From NCBI GenBank assembly GCA_001298545.1, contig LJCX01000030.1, positions 248,001 through 312,000 on the forward strand: a stretch of DNA of 64,000 nucleotides, read 5' to 3'. This document shows positions 42,896-51,865 of this stretch, piece by piece. Each line of letters begins with the position of its first letter. Positions within the stretch are counted from its first letter, which is position 1. The translations under genes were made by a program, and so were the position numbers. Under the pieces are notes generated by a model. The model was not told the DNA's origin, made no database searches, and saw only the letters and a list, made by a program, of their open reading frames with translations. This stretch comes from Actinobacteria bacterium OV320 (GTDB lineage Bacteria; Actinomycetota; Actinomycetes; Streptomycetales; Streptomycetaceae).

Positions 42896-44578
42896 TCAGC
42901 GTCCCCTCGTTCCCCCGGCCCGGCGCAGTCGGCGCACCGCGGACCTGAGCTCCGGGCCACGCAGGGTCCTGCCGAGCAGCGGGTCCGGCGCCGCCGTCGC
43001 GTCCGCGGGTTCTCCGGGCGAAGCGGTCACTGTCGCCGCGGTCCACAGGGCCAGCTCGCGATCGCGCGGACCGTATGCGGTATACGACATACCGTCGACC
43101 TCCTGTGCCATACCGTCCTTCTCGTACCGCCCGCTGTCCGCCTTGCCGAAGATCCGCACGGGATGCGCCGGCCCCCAGGCCTCCCAGCCGGGGTCACCCG
43201 TAGCCACGAAGCGTGTCCACGCCCCGTGCATCGCGTCGGCGAGTTCCTGCGGCGCGCCGCCCCCGGCGAGTTTCGCGGACTCGGCCGTCGCGCCGGTGTC
43301 GAAGACGAATCCGAGCTCCAGGGCATGGCAGGCGCCGAGGCCGGGCTTCAGCGAGGGCCAGGCGAACTCGTACACGAACGACGCCCCGGGGCGGGCCTCG
43401 GCCAGCCGTTGCAGGGGGCCACGCAGCAGGTTGTCGGTGACCATCTGGCCGACGATCTCGGCGGTGCCGGCCTCGGGGTGCAGGACACGGTAGCCGCGCG
43501 GCACCTCGTGGCCGCAGTGACAGCGGGCCATGGCGCCGGCCAGGGCGACGGGACCCAGCCGGTCGACGCGCTCCATCAGACCGCCCGGGACCAGCCACAG
43601 CCGGTACTCGTCGCGAGTCCAGCCCAGGAGCAGGTCGACGCCGGGGGCCGCGTCCCCGTCCACGAGTGCCTGCAGGGGGTCGCGCGGCACGAGGTCGCCG
43701 TCGACGACGATGCCGAAGGCGGGCCCGCCCAGGACGGGGCTGCTGAGCCTGCCGACCTCCGCCTGGGTACGCAACAGCAGTGCCCGGTCGACGGCGCCGA
43801 AGGCCTCGGCGGTGGCGGGGATCTTCAGCCGGGTCGCCATACGGCGGACCATGCGCCGGACCTTGTCCCGCTCGAAAGCCTCCGGTGGTCCGCTCTGGAG
43901 GATGGCCCGCCGGAACAGGCCCTGTGCCTGCGGGGCCGCGATCAGGGCGCCGGTGCTGATGGCTCCTGCGGACTGTCCCGCCAGGGTGACCCTGCCGGGG
44001 TCACCGCCGAAGGCCCTGATCGAACGATGCACCCATTCCAGCGCGGCAAGCTGATCACGCAGGCCGGGATTTGCGGGGGCGTCCGGGAACAGTCCGTAGC
44101 CCTCCACCCCCAGTCGGTAGTTGATGGAGACGAAAACGATTCCATCGCGGGCGAAGTTCCGTCCGTCGTACACCGGCACTGCGGAGGATCCCCTGGTCAG
44201 AGCGCCACCGTGCAGCCAGACGAGGACGGGAAGCCGGGCTGCGGGGTCGGGCTCGGGCGTCCAGACATTGAGGTTGAGGCAGTCGTCGCCCGCCACGACG
44301 GGGTCGGACAGGTACTGGGCGAAGGCCTCGGAGTACGGCGGTTTCGGCGGCGTTGCGCCGAAGACGCCCGCGTCGCGTACCCCGTCCCAGGGCTCGGGCG
44401 GCACCGGCGGCCGGAACCTGCGGGCCCCGAAGGGGGGTGCCGCGTACGGGATCCCGCGGAAAGCGGCGATACCGTTCTCGTACCTCCCGCGTACGGCCCC
44501 GTAGGGGGTCGTGACGACGGGATCGGGGTCGGGGTCCACCTGGGCCTCGGCCCGTGGGTCCGTCTGGTCTGCTGCCAT
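42896..44578 (-). CDS. Type B carboxylesterase
   Basis: 560 residues from ATG 44578 with no signal peptide. The family motifs are complete: LNVWTPEP, the oxyanion loop HGGA (123-126), the nucleophile elbow GQSAGA with Ser203, an acid region (LGWTRDEYR) and the catalytic His in GACHALELGFVF. It should hydrolyse carboxylic esters in the cytoplasm; the natural substrate is unknown. Two AACCGGTT palindromes in its upstream region (44739, 45001) suggest control by a LacI-type repressor. Confidence 0.9.
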   Translation of the reverse strand: MAADQTDPRAEAQVDPDPDPVVTTPYGAVRGRYENGIAAFRGIPYAAPPFGARRFRPPVPPEPWDGVRDAGVFGATPPKPPYSEAFAQYLSDPVVAGDDCLNLNVWTPEPDPAARLPVLVWLHGGALTRGSSAVPVYDGRNFARDGIVFVSINYRLGVEGYGLFPDAPANPGLRDQLAALEWVHRSIRAFGGDPGRVTLAGQSAGAISTGALIAAPQAQGLFRRAILQSGPPEAFERDKVRRMVRRMATRLKIPATAEAFGAVDRALLLRTQAEVGRLSSPVLGGPAFGIVVDGDLVPRDPLQALVDGDAAPGVDLLLGWTRDEYRLWLVPGGLMERVDRLGPVALAGAMARCHCGHEVPRGYRVLHPEAGTAEIVGQMVTDNLLRGPLQRLAEARPGASFVYEFAWPSLKPGLGACHALELGFVFDTGATAESAKLAGGGAPQELADAMHGAWTRFVATGDPGWEAWGPAHPVRIFGKADSGRYEKDGMAQEVDGMSYTAYGPRDRELALWTAATVTASPGEPADATAAPDPLLGRTLRGPELRSAVRRLRRAGGTRGR

Positions 44579-44738
44579 CTGCTCACCAGCCCTTCGCCGC
44601 GCTCGCGCACCGGTATGACCAGAGCACCACAACAGTGCGCGGTATTCCGGTGCACGAGCCCGCGGCAGGGCTGTTTGGCGTACATCAGGGTGCCGGAACC
44701 GAGCTGGTCGTAGCCGCCGCTGGTGAGTAACAGGTAGG

Positions 44739-44746
44739 AACCGGTT
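44739..44746. promoter_or_regulatory. AACCGGTT palindrome (site 1)
   Basis: Context GGAACCGGTTGCT; the AACCGGTTGCT part recurs exactly at 51592. It lies about 160 bp upstream of the carboxylesterase start. Confidence 0.5.
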
Positions 44747-45000
44747 GCTACGACCGAGGGGCCGGAGCTTCTTCCGCTCCCGGTAGCCCGTCAAGGGGCC
44801 GCCCGCAGACTTTCGAAAACTCTGTGCGCGGCCCACCTACGATCCGGCACGCGAAACCATAGCCATGTCGGCCGCGTACCACGGCCCCTTGAACTGCACG
44901 GATTGAAGAGACCGCCCCGAGGGAAGCCCTGGCAAAAGCCGACCGGCGCGTGCCGCAGCCGCCATCGGCCCCCGTGCACGGCTTTCGACGAGACCGCGAC

Positions 45001-45008
45001 AACCGGTT
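45001..45008. promoter_or_regulatory. AACCGGTT palindrome (site 2)
   Basis: The centre of a perfect 12-bp palindrome ACAACCGGTTGT (44999-45010), in the shared esterase/dehydrogenase promoter region. Confidence 0.5.
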
Positions 45009-45243
45009 GTGGATCCATCGGTCTTCCAGCCGTAGACCCAGGCGGCACTTACACCCCTCGCGCCCCGTGTACTCACCAGTCGGAAACAGGCTTCACCTGC
45101 CCTCACGTCCGACGACGCCCTTCACCCACGCCACCTCAACAACCGCTCTGAGATGGCCATTTGCCCGCCAATCGAGCGAGGGGCTTCCATCCCGGTGATC
45201 GTCCGACTGATTGACCACGTCTCTGGCCAGATCTACGGTAGAA

Positions 45244-45263
45244 GGCGCTTTCAGAAAACGTTT
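45244..45263. promoter_or_regulatory. Double LacI-like site before the hydroxyacid dehydrogenase gene
   Basis: GGCGCTTTC (45244-45252), a variant of the AAGCGCTTTC word, is followed by AAACGTTT (45256-45263). Both lie within 41 bp of the start codon, where a bound repressor would block RNA polymerase. Confidence 0.45.
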
Positions 45264-45284
45264 CCCACGCACCTCAGGAGAGTC

Positions 45285-46298
45285 ATGCCCAGCGCCCAGC
45301 TGCCCAGGGCCGTGTTCGCCATGGATCCGGTGCACCTTCCCCTGCTGTTTCCCCCGCCGCTCGTGACCCGGCTGCGGCAGTCGGCCGAGATCGACCCGGC
45401 GCTCGTCGTAAGGGATTTCGCCGATCCCGCCGCGGCGTCGGCGCTGGCCGGCGCCGAGATCCTGATCACCGGCTGGGGTTGTCCCCGCCTCGATCCGGAC
45501 ATCCTCGATACGACCCCTCGGCTCCGTACGGTCCTGCACGCTGCGGGTTCGGTGCGCTCCCTGGTCGGAGAAGCCCTGTGGAGCCGGGGGGTGACCGTCT
45601 CCAGCGCGGTGACCGGCAACGCCGTCCCGGTCGCCGAGTACACACTCGCGATGATCCTGCTCTCCGGAAAGGACGCCTTCGTCCACCGTGAGCGCTTCCG
45701 GCGCACCCATGCCCAGCCGACCCCCGCCGAGACCGCGACCACCGGCAACCTCGGCCGCCGGATCGGGGTCATCGGCGCCTCGCGGGTGGGGCGGCACCTC
45801 CTGGAACTGCTGCGCCCCTACGACTTCGAGGTCCTCCTGCACGATCCGTACGTCGACGCGGCGGAGGCCGTCGAACTCGGCGCACAGCTGCTCTCTTTGG
45901 AAGATCTCCTGCGGCACAGCGACATCGTCAGCCTGCATGCGCCCGACATCCCCGAGACCCGCCACCTGCTCGACCGCGCCCGTCTCGCCCTGATCCGTGA
46001 CGGCGGCGTCCTGATCAACACCTCTCGAGGCGCCCTGGTCGACCACTCCGCCCTCACCGACGAGTTGGTCTCCGGTCGACTGCACGCGGTCCTGGACGTC
46101 ACCGAACCCGAACCGCTGCCCGCGGGCTCTCCTCTCTACCGGTTGCCCAACGTGTTTCTCACCCCGCACATCGCCGGCTCCCTCGGAAACGAGCTGGAAC
46201 GGCTCGGCCGCGTCGTCGTCGAGGAGCTGGAACGGCTGGCCGACGGACTGCCTCTCGCCCACGAAGTACGCCGCGCCGACCTGGCCCGGGTGGCGTGA
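45285..46298 (+). CDS. D-isomer-specific 2-hydroxyacid dehydrogenase family protein
   Basis: 337 residues from ATG 45285 with CAGGAG upstream. It has the two-domain fold with an NAD-binding GVIGASRVG (161-169) and the catalytic trio Arg248 (TSRGALVD), Glu276 (DVTEPEP) and His295 (LTPHIAG). Substrate specificity cannot be read, but family members near pectin or sugar-acid genes often act on ketogluconate or glyoxylate-type acids. The LacI gene 210 bp downstream and the operator-like sites upstream suggest sugar-dependent control. Confidence 0.88.
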   Translation: MPSAQLPRAVFAMDPVHLPLLFPPPLVTRLRQSAEIDPALVVRDFADPAAASALAGAEILITGWGCPRLDPDILDTTPRLRTVLHAAGSVRSLVGEALWSRGVTVSSAVTGNAVPVAEYTLAMILLSGKDAFVHRERFRRTHAQPTPAETATTGNLGRRIGVIGASRVGRHLLELLRPYDFEVLLHDPYVDAAEAVELGAQLLSLEDLLRHSDIVSLHAPDIPETRHLLDRARLALIRDGGVLINTSRGALVDHSALTDELVSGRLHAVLDVTEPEPLPAGSPLYRLPNVFLTPHIAGSLGNELERLGRVVVEELERLADGLPLAHEVRRADLARVA

Positions 46299-46507
46299 TG
46301 CGCAGGTCCGCCCCGTTGCCGACGTCTCTGGCCACGGCGATGGCCGGGGTTATCCACAGGCCGGTCCGGCTGGCGGACCCTTGGGATACGGTTCCGGCAC
46401 GGACGGGGGCCGGGCCCCTGCCGTGCTGATCAGGCAACGGCGAGGTCCGCGACCGTGGCCTCCATGACGCCCTCGTCGGCGTCCACGAACAGTGAAGGAG
46501 CCGCAAC

Positions 46508-47602
46508 GTGAGTCAGCGCAGGACGACGGGTGACGCCGGCCGGGCGACCATACGGGATGTGGCGGAACGCGCGGGTGTGTCCGTGGCAAGCGTTTCCCGC
46601 GTGTTGTCGGGCAACTACCCGGTCTCCGAGGAGTTGCGGCGCCGCGTGATGAAGGTGGTCCGCGACCTGGACTATGTCACCAACGCGCACGCCCGCTCCC
46701 TGGCCGGTGGTGGTACTCCGACGGTGGCGATACTGATCAACAACATCACCGGCGCCGCGTTCGCCCACGTGGCGAAGGGCGTCGAGGGCGCGGCCACCCT
46801 GCGCGGCTGGCTGTCGATCGTCGGCACCACGGGCGACGACCCCGAACGCGAACTCACCCTCGTCAACCTCATGCGCCAGCAGGGCGCCGACGCCGTGGTC
46901 CTGCTCGGCGGCGCCTACGACTACGACGAGTACCAGCTGCGCATGGCCCGGTTCGCCCGTTCTCTGGACGCGGCCGGCTCGCATCTGGTCCTGGTCGGCA
47001 GGCCACCGCTGGAGGGGGACGTCCCGGCCACGACGATCGACTACGACAACGAGTCCGGTGCCTACGCCATGGCCAGCTATCTGCTCTCGGCCGGTCACCG
47101 GCGGGTCCTGGTTCTGCCTGGCCCTGCTGAACTCACCACAGCCCAGGGCAGGTTGAGGGGCGCCCGCCGGGCCTTCGAGGCTTACGGGGTGCCGTTCGAC
47201 CAAGGACTGGTGCGGCACGGTCCGTACGACGACGAGCACGGGTACGCCGCGGTGCAGGCGGCTCTGCACGAGACGCCGGACTTCACCGCCGTGCTCGCCG
47301 GCACCGACATCGTCGCCGCGGGAGCCATGCAGGCGCTGCGCGGAGCAGGTCTGCGGGTGCCGGACGACGTGTCGATCACGGGTTTCGACGACATCCCCCT
47401 GGCATCCCAGCTCACCCCCCAACTGACCACGGTCCACGTCCCTTACGAGGAAATGGGCCGGGTAGCCCTGCGCGCGGTGGCCGACCGACGGCAGGGCACC
47501 GGGGGCGGCGCCCGACGCAAGAGCGGAGACGCCGAGCACCTGGTCCTGGGCACCCATGTCGTCGTACGGGACTCGGTGCGGCCTCCGAAGCGGCAACGCT
47601 GA
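46508..47602 (+). CDS. LacI-family transcriptional regulator 1
   Basis: 364 residues from GTG 46508 with GAAGGAG 7 nt upstream. The DNA-binding part is TIRDVAERAGVSVASVSRVL, with recognition residues Val-Ala as in GalR-type proteins, whose half-sites read AAnCG. The ligand domain is complete, with VAILINNITGAAFA and the late VPDDVSITGFDDIP. By that recognition rule I infer it may be the protein that binds AACCGGTT. It follows the hydroxyacid dehydrogenase gene. Confidence 0.9.
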   Translation: MSQRRTTGDAGRATIRDVAERAGVSVASVSRVLSGNYPVSEELRRRVMKVVRDLDYVTNAHARSLAGGGTPTVAILINNITGAAFAHVAKGVEGAATLRGWLSIVGTTGDDPERELTLVNLMRQQGADAVVLLGGAYDYDEYQLRMARFARSLDAAGSHLVLVGRPPLEGDVPATTIDYDNESGAYAMASYLLSAGHRRVLVLPGPAELTTAQGRLRGARRAFEAYGVPFDQGLVRHGPYDDEHGYAAVQAALHETPDFTAVLAGTDIVAAGAMQALRGAGLRVPDDVSITGFDDIPLASQLTPQLTTVHVPYEEMGRVALRAVADRRQGTGGGARRKSGDAEHLVLGTHVVVRDSVRPPKRQR

Positions 47603-48001
47603 GCCACAGCGTCGACAGAGACATGGTGCGTGAAGCCAAGGGCGATTCGGCCCGGTTGACCCCTCCAAGGATCACGGTCAGATGAACTCCACCAGCCCCC
47701 GGAGAAGGTTCGCCCGCGCCACCGTGGCGGGTATCGCCCTGACAGGTCTGCGGGCCGCCCGTCTCCGCTTCAGGGCGCCCATCTCGATTCAGGGCGGCTG
47801 TCCCCTCGCGTCGCGCCGAGCGTCCGGAGTTTCGAAAGTTCCGGCGCTCAAGATCCCGCGTTTTCCGGAGTCTTCACGTCACGCCGACGCACACCTAGGA
47901 TAGCAAGCGCTTTCTGCGAGCTGTCTGATTCCGAATCGGCTCCGAAAGGGCGCTGGTCGAACTTTCGCTGGCCTTCGGGCGGGCCGGAGAGGTGGTTCCC
48001 G
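47603..48001. other. 399-bp region before LacI 2, possible truncated exported-protein gene
   Basis: A frame from ATG 47682 begins MNSTSPRRRFARATVAGIAL, like an exported-protein start, but becomes nonsense soon after, so it may be a remnant. The operator word GCAAGCGCTTTCT is at 47903. No other gene is supported. Confidence 0.4.
47903..47915. promoter_or_regulatory. LacI-type operator GCAAGCGCTTTCT before LacI 2
   Basis: Exactly the same 13 bases as at 35558-35570. It lies 87 bp before the LacI 2 start, preceded by a CTAGGAT box, fitting autoregulation. Confidence 0.6.
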
Positions 48002-49057
48002 ATGGTGCGCACGGCAAGTGCGAGCGTGACGGCTGGGCCGACCCTGGCGGTCGTGGCCCGCGAGGCAGGGGTGTCGGTACCGACGGCCTCCAAGGTGGTC
48101 AACGGCAGGGAGGATGTCGCCCCCGAGACCAGACGCCGGGTGACGGAAGCGCTGGACCGGCTGGGCTATGTGCGCAGACCACGCTTCGACGCGACCAAGC
48201 CGCCCCGGCTGATCGACCTCGTGGTGCACTCGCTGGACAGCTCCTGGTCAGGCGCGGTGCTGCACGGCGTGGAGGAGGCGGCGCATGACGCGGGTCTGGA
48301 CGTGGTCGTCTCCGCAGCCCTGTCCCGTACCCGCGTCGGCCGCCCGCAGCGCGGCTGGCTGGACAAACTGACGGTGCGCGGGTCGGCCGGAGTCCTTTTC
48401 AACCTGACGGAGTTGACGGGCTCTCAGTACGCCTGGCTGGAGCAGCACCGCACCCCGTTCGTGCTGATCGACCCGGTGGTCGAGCCGCCGCCCGGGGTGG
48501 TGTCGGTGGGCGCGGCGAACTGGCAGGGCGGGGTGACGGCGACCGAGCACCTGCTGGCGCTCGGCCACGAACGCATCGCCGTGATCGCCGGTCCGCGCCG
48601 CAAGATGTGCAGCAGCGCTCGGGTAGCCGGTTACCGCTCCGCCCTGGCGTCGGCAGGGATCACCTGCCGCCCCGAGTACCTGCGCAACGGCGGGTTCGAC
48701 GAGTCCGTCGCGCACCGGCGTATGCATGAGCTGCTCGATCTGCCCGAACCGCCGACGGCCGTCTTCGTCTGCTCCGACCACATGGCCCTCGGCGCCTATC
48801 TGGCCTTGACGGAGAGGGGGTTGAGGGTTCCGCACGACGTCAGTGTGGTCGGTTTCGACGACTTGCCGGAGTCCCGATGGGCCACCCCCGCTCTCACCAC
48901 CGTGCGCCAGCCGCTGGCGGAGATGGCGGCAACGGGGCTGCGGTTGTTGCTGCGGATGATGGACGGCGAGCACCCGGAGGGGACGCGGACGGAGTTGTCG
49001 ACACGGCTCGTGGAGCGGGCGAGCACAGCGCCACCGCGCCGGCGGGCAACGACGTGA
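48002..49057 (+). CDS. LacI-family transcriptional regulator 2
   Basis: 351 residues from ATG 48002 with GGAGAGG upstream. The DNA-binding part reads TLAVVAREAGVSVPTASKVV, then NGREDVAPETRRRV. The recognition pair is Pro-Thr, as in many LacI regulators of hemicellulose or pectin genes in actinobacteria. The ligand domain is intact (LIDLVVHSLDSSWSGAVLHG ... FVCSDHMALG ... SVVGFDDLPES). The identical operator before its own gene and before the rhamnogalacturonan genes makes it the best candidate controller of that locus. Confidence 0.9.
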   Translation: MVRTASASVTAGPTLAVVAREAGVSVPTASKVVNGREDVAPETRRRVTEALDRLGYVRRPRFDATKPPRLIDLVVHSLDSSWSGAVLHGVEEAAHDAGLDVVVSAALSRTRVGRPQRGWLDKLTVRGSAGVLFNLTELTGSQYAWLEQHRTPFVLIDPVVEPPPGVVSVGAANWQGGVTATEHLLALGHERIAVIAGPRRKMCSSARVAGYRSALASAGITCRPEYLRNGGFDESVAHRRMHELLDLPEPPTAVFVCSDHMALGAYLALTERGLRVPHDVSVVGFDDLPESRWATPALTTVRQPLAEMAATGLRLLLRMMDGEHPEGTRTELSTRLVERASTAPPRRRATT

Positions 49058-49095
49058 AACGGTGACCTCCCGGCGTTACTGATCGTTTTCCGGGC

Positions 49096-49308
49096 ATGAA
49101 ACTCAGCACGCGCGCCACAGTCCTGTTCGTCGTGGTGTCCGCCGTCCTCATCAGCGTCATGGGGACGGCCCAGGCCGCGACTCTCGGTGCCGTCCCTCGG
49201 GACGCCACCGCTCACGCCACCGTCAGCGATCCCGGTGACGGGACCGGCGACGAGCCCGAAGACGTCGAGTTGGACGAGGCCGGACGCCCGGACGTCGGCG
49301 AGGACTGA
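49096..49308 (+). CDS. Small exported acidic protein
   Basis: 70 residues. Residues 1-27 form a signal peptide (KLSTRATVLFVVVSAVLI ... AQA). The remaining 43 residues are very acidic (GDEPEDVELDEAG ... GED). No family is recognised. No clear ribosome site precedes ATG 49096. A second small exported acidic protein (49553-49810, opposite strand) faces it and also ends in GED. Confidence 0.55.
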   Translation: MKLSTRATVLFVVVSAVLISVMGTAQAATLGAVPRDATAHATVSDPGDGTGDEPEDVELDEAGRPDVGED

Positions 49309-49504
49309 CACACCGTTCGGCAACCCGGTCGCCCGGGCCGGGCCGTTCGCGTGGCGTCGGCACGGCACGAGCGTCACGGTCGCGACCGGGGCCCGGCCGT
49401 CACCGTGGCCGTCGCTGCGATGAGTTTCTTCACCGTGGGGCGCCTCGCCCGGCAGCGCGCGCTCGCCCGGGTTGTCGAGAAAGTCGTCGTAACAGACAGC
49501 GGAA

Positions 49505-49537
49505 GGCCGGGAGCCACCATCACGGTGACTCCCGGCC
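49505..49537. terminator. Bidirectional hairpin between two small exported-protein genes
   Basis: GGCCGGGAG (49505-49513) pairs with CTCCCGGCC (49529-49537); CACC/GGTG extends the stem inward after one mismatch. It sits between the convergent genes ending at 49308 and 49553. Confidence 0.65.
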
Positions 49538-49552
49538 GGTGATCTCCTCGCC

Positions 49553-49810
49553 TCAGTCCTCACCCCGGTCCGGTGCGCCGACCAGGGCCTCCATCATGTC
49601 GACAGCGCTTCCGTCGTGGTCGCTGCCCGCGGTGCCGCTGCTCCCTTGCTGGACGTTGGCCGTCCGGTCGACCTCGAGGATCGAGTCGGCGTGCGAATTG
49701 TCGATCACGGTGATCAGGCTGCCTTCGGCGACCGCCTGCGCCGTGGCGGCGCCCAGCAGGGCGGCCGCCAGGACCGTCGCCGTCCTGAGCCGGGGCGCGA
49801 CCAGGCTCAC
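49553..49810 (-). CDS. Small exported acidic protein, coupled to the isocitrate-lyase-like gene
   Basis: 85 residues from GTG 49810, which overlaps the stop of the upstream lyase gene (GTGA). A signal-like N-terminus (VAPRLRTATVLAAALLGAATAQA) is followed by SLITVIDNSHADSILEVDRT and an acidic end. No family is recognised. The tight overlap predicts translation together with the lyase, yet one product is exported and the other cytoplasmic, which is unusual. Confidence 0.6.
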   Translation of the reverse strand: MSLVAPRLRTATVLAAALLGAATAQAVAEGSLITVIDNSHADSILEVDRTANVQQGSSGTAGSDHDGSAVDMMEALVGAPDRGED

Positions 49811-50670
49811 GCGTTCACGCTCTCGGACGCGGTACGCAGGCGCGCGATGTTCCGCTCCAACAGCTCCGTCGAGGCCCGTACGCCGATGCCGCTCGCCGCG
49901 TCCACCTCGGGAAGCCTGCCGTCGGCGCGCTTGAGGTCGGTGAGCGCTGAGTCCATCGCCGCGTGCGCGGCGAAGAGACACGGCGTGCTGTAGATCGCGA
50001 TGTTCACGCCCAGGTCGGACAGTTCGCTCAGCGAGAGCCTGGGGGACTTCCCGCCGGCGATCTGGTTGAACAGCAGCGGCTTGTTCCCCACCACGTCACG
50101 GATCCGGCGGATCCACTCCACGGTGCGGACCCCGTCGACCAGGATCACGTCCGCGTCGGTGGCGGCCAGCGTGGCGGCCCGCCGCAGGATGTCGTGCTCG
50201 TCGGTCGCGTCCGTACGGGCCACCACGACCAGGTCGCGCCGGGTGGCCAGCACCATCTCCAGTTTTGCCAGGTACTCGTTCAGCGGCAGTACCTGCTTGC
50301 CGTCGGCGTGCCCGCACCGGCGCGGCCGCTTCTGGTCCTCCAGGATCACGCCCGAGGCCCCGATGCGCTCGAGGCCCTCCACCACATGACAGGCGACCTC
50401 CGGATCGACGTACCCGTCGTCGATGTCCACCAGCAGGTGCTGCTGCGGGAACGCGCCCCGCAGCCGCTGGACGAACGCCACCATGTCCGGCCAGGCGATG
50501 AAACCGATGTCAGGCAGCCCGTAGTGCGAGGCCGCGAAGCCGAAGCCCGAGACGAACATCCCGTCGTAGTGCTCCGCCGCGATCGACGCCGAGTACATGT
50601 CGTACACGCCGATCAGCGGGGTCGTGCCCGGGTCGGCGATCCGCTCCCGCAACTTGTTCCCGTAAGTCAC
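49807..50670 (-). CDS. Isocitrate lyase/PEP mutase family enzyme (lyase type)
   Basis: 287 residues from GTG 50670 with GGAGGA 8 nt upstream. Superfamily motifs are complete: VYDMYSASIA, VDIDDGYVD, ILEDQKRPRRCGH and VARTDA. Unlike the enzyme at 28983 it keeps the lyase Cys in RRCGHADGK, so cleavage of a 2-methylisocitrate-like or oxaloacetate-like acid is likely. It sits with a ThuA gene and may use acids from sugar breakdown. AACCGGTT lies at 50817 upstream. Confidence 0.85.
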   Translation of the reverse strand: MTYGNKLRERIADPGTTPLIGVYDMYSASIAAEHYDGMFVSGFGFAASHYGLPDIGFIAWPDMVAFVQRLRGAFPQQHLLVDIDDGYVDPEVACHVVEGLERIGASGVILEDQKRPRRCGHADGKQVLPLNEYLAKLEMVLATRRDLVVVARTDATDEHDILRRAATLAATDADVILVDGVRTVEWIRRIRDVVGNKPLLFNQIAGGKSPRLSLSELSDLGVNIAIYSTPCLFAAHAAMDSALTDLKRADGRLPEVDAASGIGVRASTELLERNIARLRTASESVNA

Positions 50671-50816
50671 CGTCCGGCTCCTCCAATGGAGTCGAGGGGT
50701 CAACACACCAGGTGCAAAGAGCCGTTGCGACACAACGGCCCTTTACGAAGACAAAAGGATCTCTATGTCGATGCGCGACTTCCTCCAGGTGAAGGCTTTG
50801 CTCACCCCAATGGCGC

Positions 50817-50824
50817 AACCGGTT
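50817..50824. promoter_or_regulatory. AACCGGTT palindrome (site 3)
   Basis: It lies about 150 bp before the isocitrate-lyase-like gene start and just after the ThuA gene end (context CGCAACCGGTTCACCGG). Confidence 0.45.
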
Positions 50825-50837
50825 CACCGGAGAAACG

Positions 50838-51491
50838 TCACTGGTCCCGCAACCGTGCCGCCCAGGCGATGCCGCCGCCCAGATGGGCACGGAAGTGAGG
50901 ATCGGCGTAGGCCTCGGAGGCGTGCCCGAGGGCCGTGTAGAAAACGCGTCCCCGGCCTTGCTCACGGCACCAGACCAGCGGGTGGTCGGCCCCCATTCCG
51001 CCCCCCGTGTAGGACGACTCGTCGGCGACGGCGAGAACACGTACCCGCCCGCGCGGGTTGGCGCGGAAGTCGTACCACTCGTCGGTGAAGTCCCAAACGG
51101 CCGGCAGCGAGCTGGTGGCGGGGTGGTCGCGATCCTCGATCACCACCTTGCCCGACTGGTACTCGGGATGGCGGGCGAACCGGGCGCCGAGGAGTTCGCC
51201 GAAGTACGGCCAGTCGTACTCGGTGCAGGCCGCCGCGTGCACCCCGGCGAAACCGCCACCCGCCTCGACATAACCGGCGAGGCGTTCCTGCCCTGCCGGG
51301 GTCAGCACCTCGCCGCTGGTGGAGAGGAAGACCACGGCCGCGTACCCGTCCAGCGAGGCCTCCAGGGCCGCCGGTTCCTCGGTGTGGTCGACGACGAACT
51401 CGCCCAACCCGCGTACGGCGGCGATGGCGGCCGGGATGGAGTCGTGGCGGTAGTCGGTGGTGCGGGTGTACACGAGCAGGCGGGCGGTCAT
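50838..51491 (-). CDS. ThuA-domain protein (trehalose-utilisation type)
   Basis: 217 residues. The class I glutamine-amidotransferase-like fold of ThuA is clear: LLVYTRTTDYRHDSIPAA, DGYAAVVFLSTSG, GGFAGVHAAACTEYDWPYFGELLGA and the late RGRVFYTALGHASEAY. ThuA-type proteins appear in sugar catabolic clusters and some interconvert keto-sugars. A TAGGCT box 7 nt before ATG 51491 points to leaderless transcription, and AACCGGTT lies 100 bp upstream. Confidence 0.9.
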   Translation of the reverse strand: MTARLLVYTRTTDYRHDSIPAAIAAVRGLGEFVVDHTEEPAALEASLDGYAAVVFLSTSGEVLTPAGQERLAGYVEAGGGFAGVHAAACTEYDWPYFGELLGARFARHPEYQSGKVVIEDRDHPATSSLPAVWDFTDEWYDFRANPRGRVRVLAVADESSYTGGGMGADHPLVWCREQGRGRVFYTALGHASEAYADPHFRAHLGGGIAWAARLRDQ

Positions 51492-51498
51492 GGGGACG

Positions 51499-51504
51499 AG
51501 CCTA
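51499..51504 (-). promoter_or_regulatory. -10 box (TAGGCT), leaderless start of the ThuA gene
   Basis: On the minus strand TAGGCT ends 7 nt before ATG 51491, with no ribosome site between. Confidence 0.5.
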
Positions 51505-51591
51505 GGCGGACGGGAGTTCGGGTCCCAGGGAGATGATCAGGACGAAAATTTCGGAGGTGAGCGTTGTTTTCGGAGTGCTGAGCAGGGATGT

Positions 51592-51599
51592 AACCGGTT
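51592..51599. promoter_or_regulatory. AACCGGTT palindrome (site 4)
   Basis: Context GTAACCGGTTGCTCG, sharing AACCGGTTGCT with site 1. It lies about 100 bp upstream of the ThuA start. Confidence 0.5.
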
Positions 51600-51865
51600 G
51601 CTCGTGTTCGCGCACGCCCCCTGAGGTGCCCGATACATCCGCGCGAGGCGCCGCTGCAAGCGAGTCCACCGCTTGCATCCGGTTTCCGACGCGGACCGCC
51701 GCCGACCGCCGCCGTTCGCCCCCGGTCGTCGCTGACGACGAGCGCGGATCAGCGAGCACGTCAGCCGTGCGGGTACTGCGGGGGTGCCGAGCAGCGCACG
51801 GAACCCGCACCCCAGCCTGCCGCACGGGCGTTCCATGGGCGCGGTCGTTTCGGAGGCCGGACGCG

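Larger units (their letters stand above)
44579..45284. other. 706-bp divergent regulatory region
   Basis: No convincing gene lies here. It separates the esterase and hydroxyacid dehydrogenase genes and carries three palindromic candidates: AACCGGTT at 44739-44746, ACAACCGGTTGT around 45001-45008 and a GGCGCTTTC/AAACGTTT pair at 45244-45263. Such length and site density suggest complex regulation. Confidence 0.55.

Noticed and set aside
47682..47903. 73-codon frame starting like an exported protein
   Set aside because: Only the first 25 residues look real; no ribosome site is clear and the rest is random, so it is mentioned only as a possible remnant.
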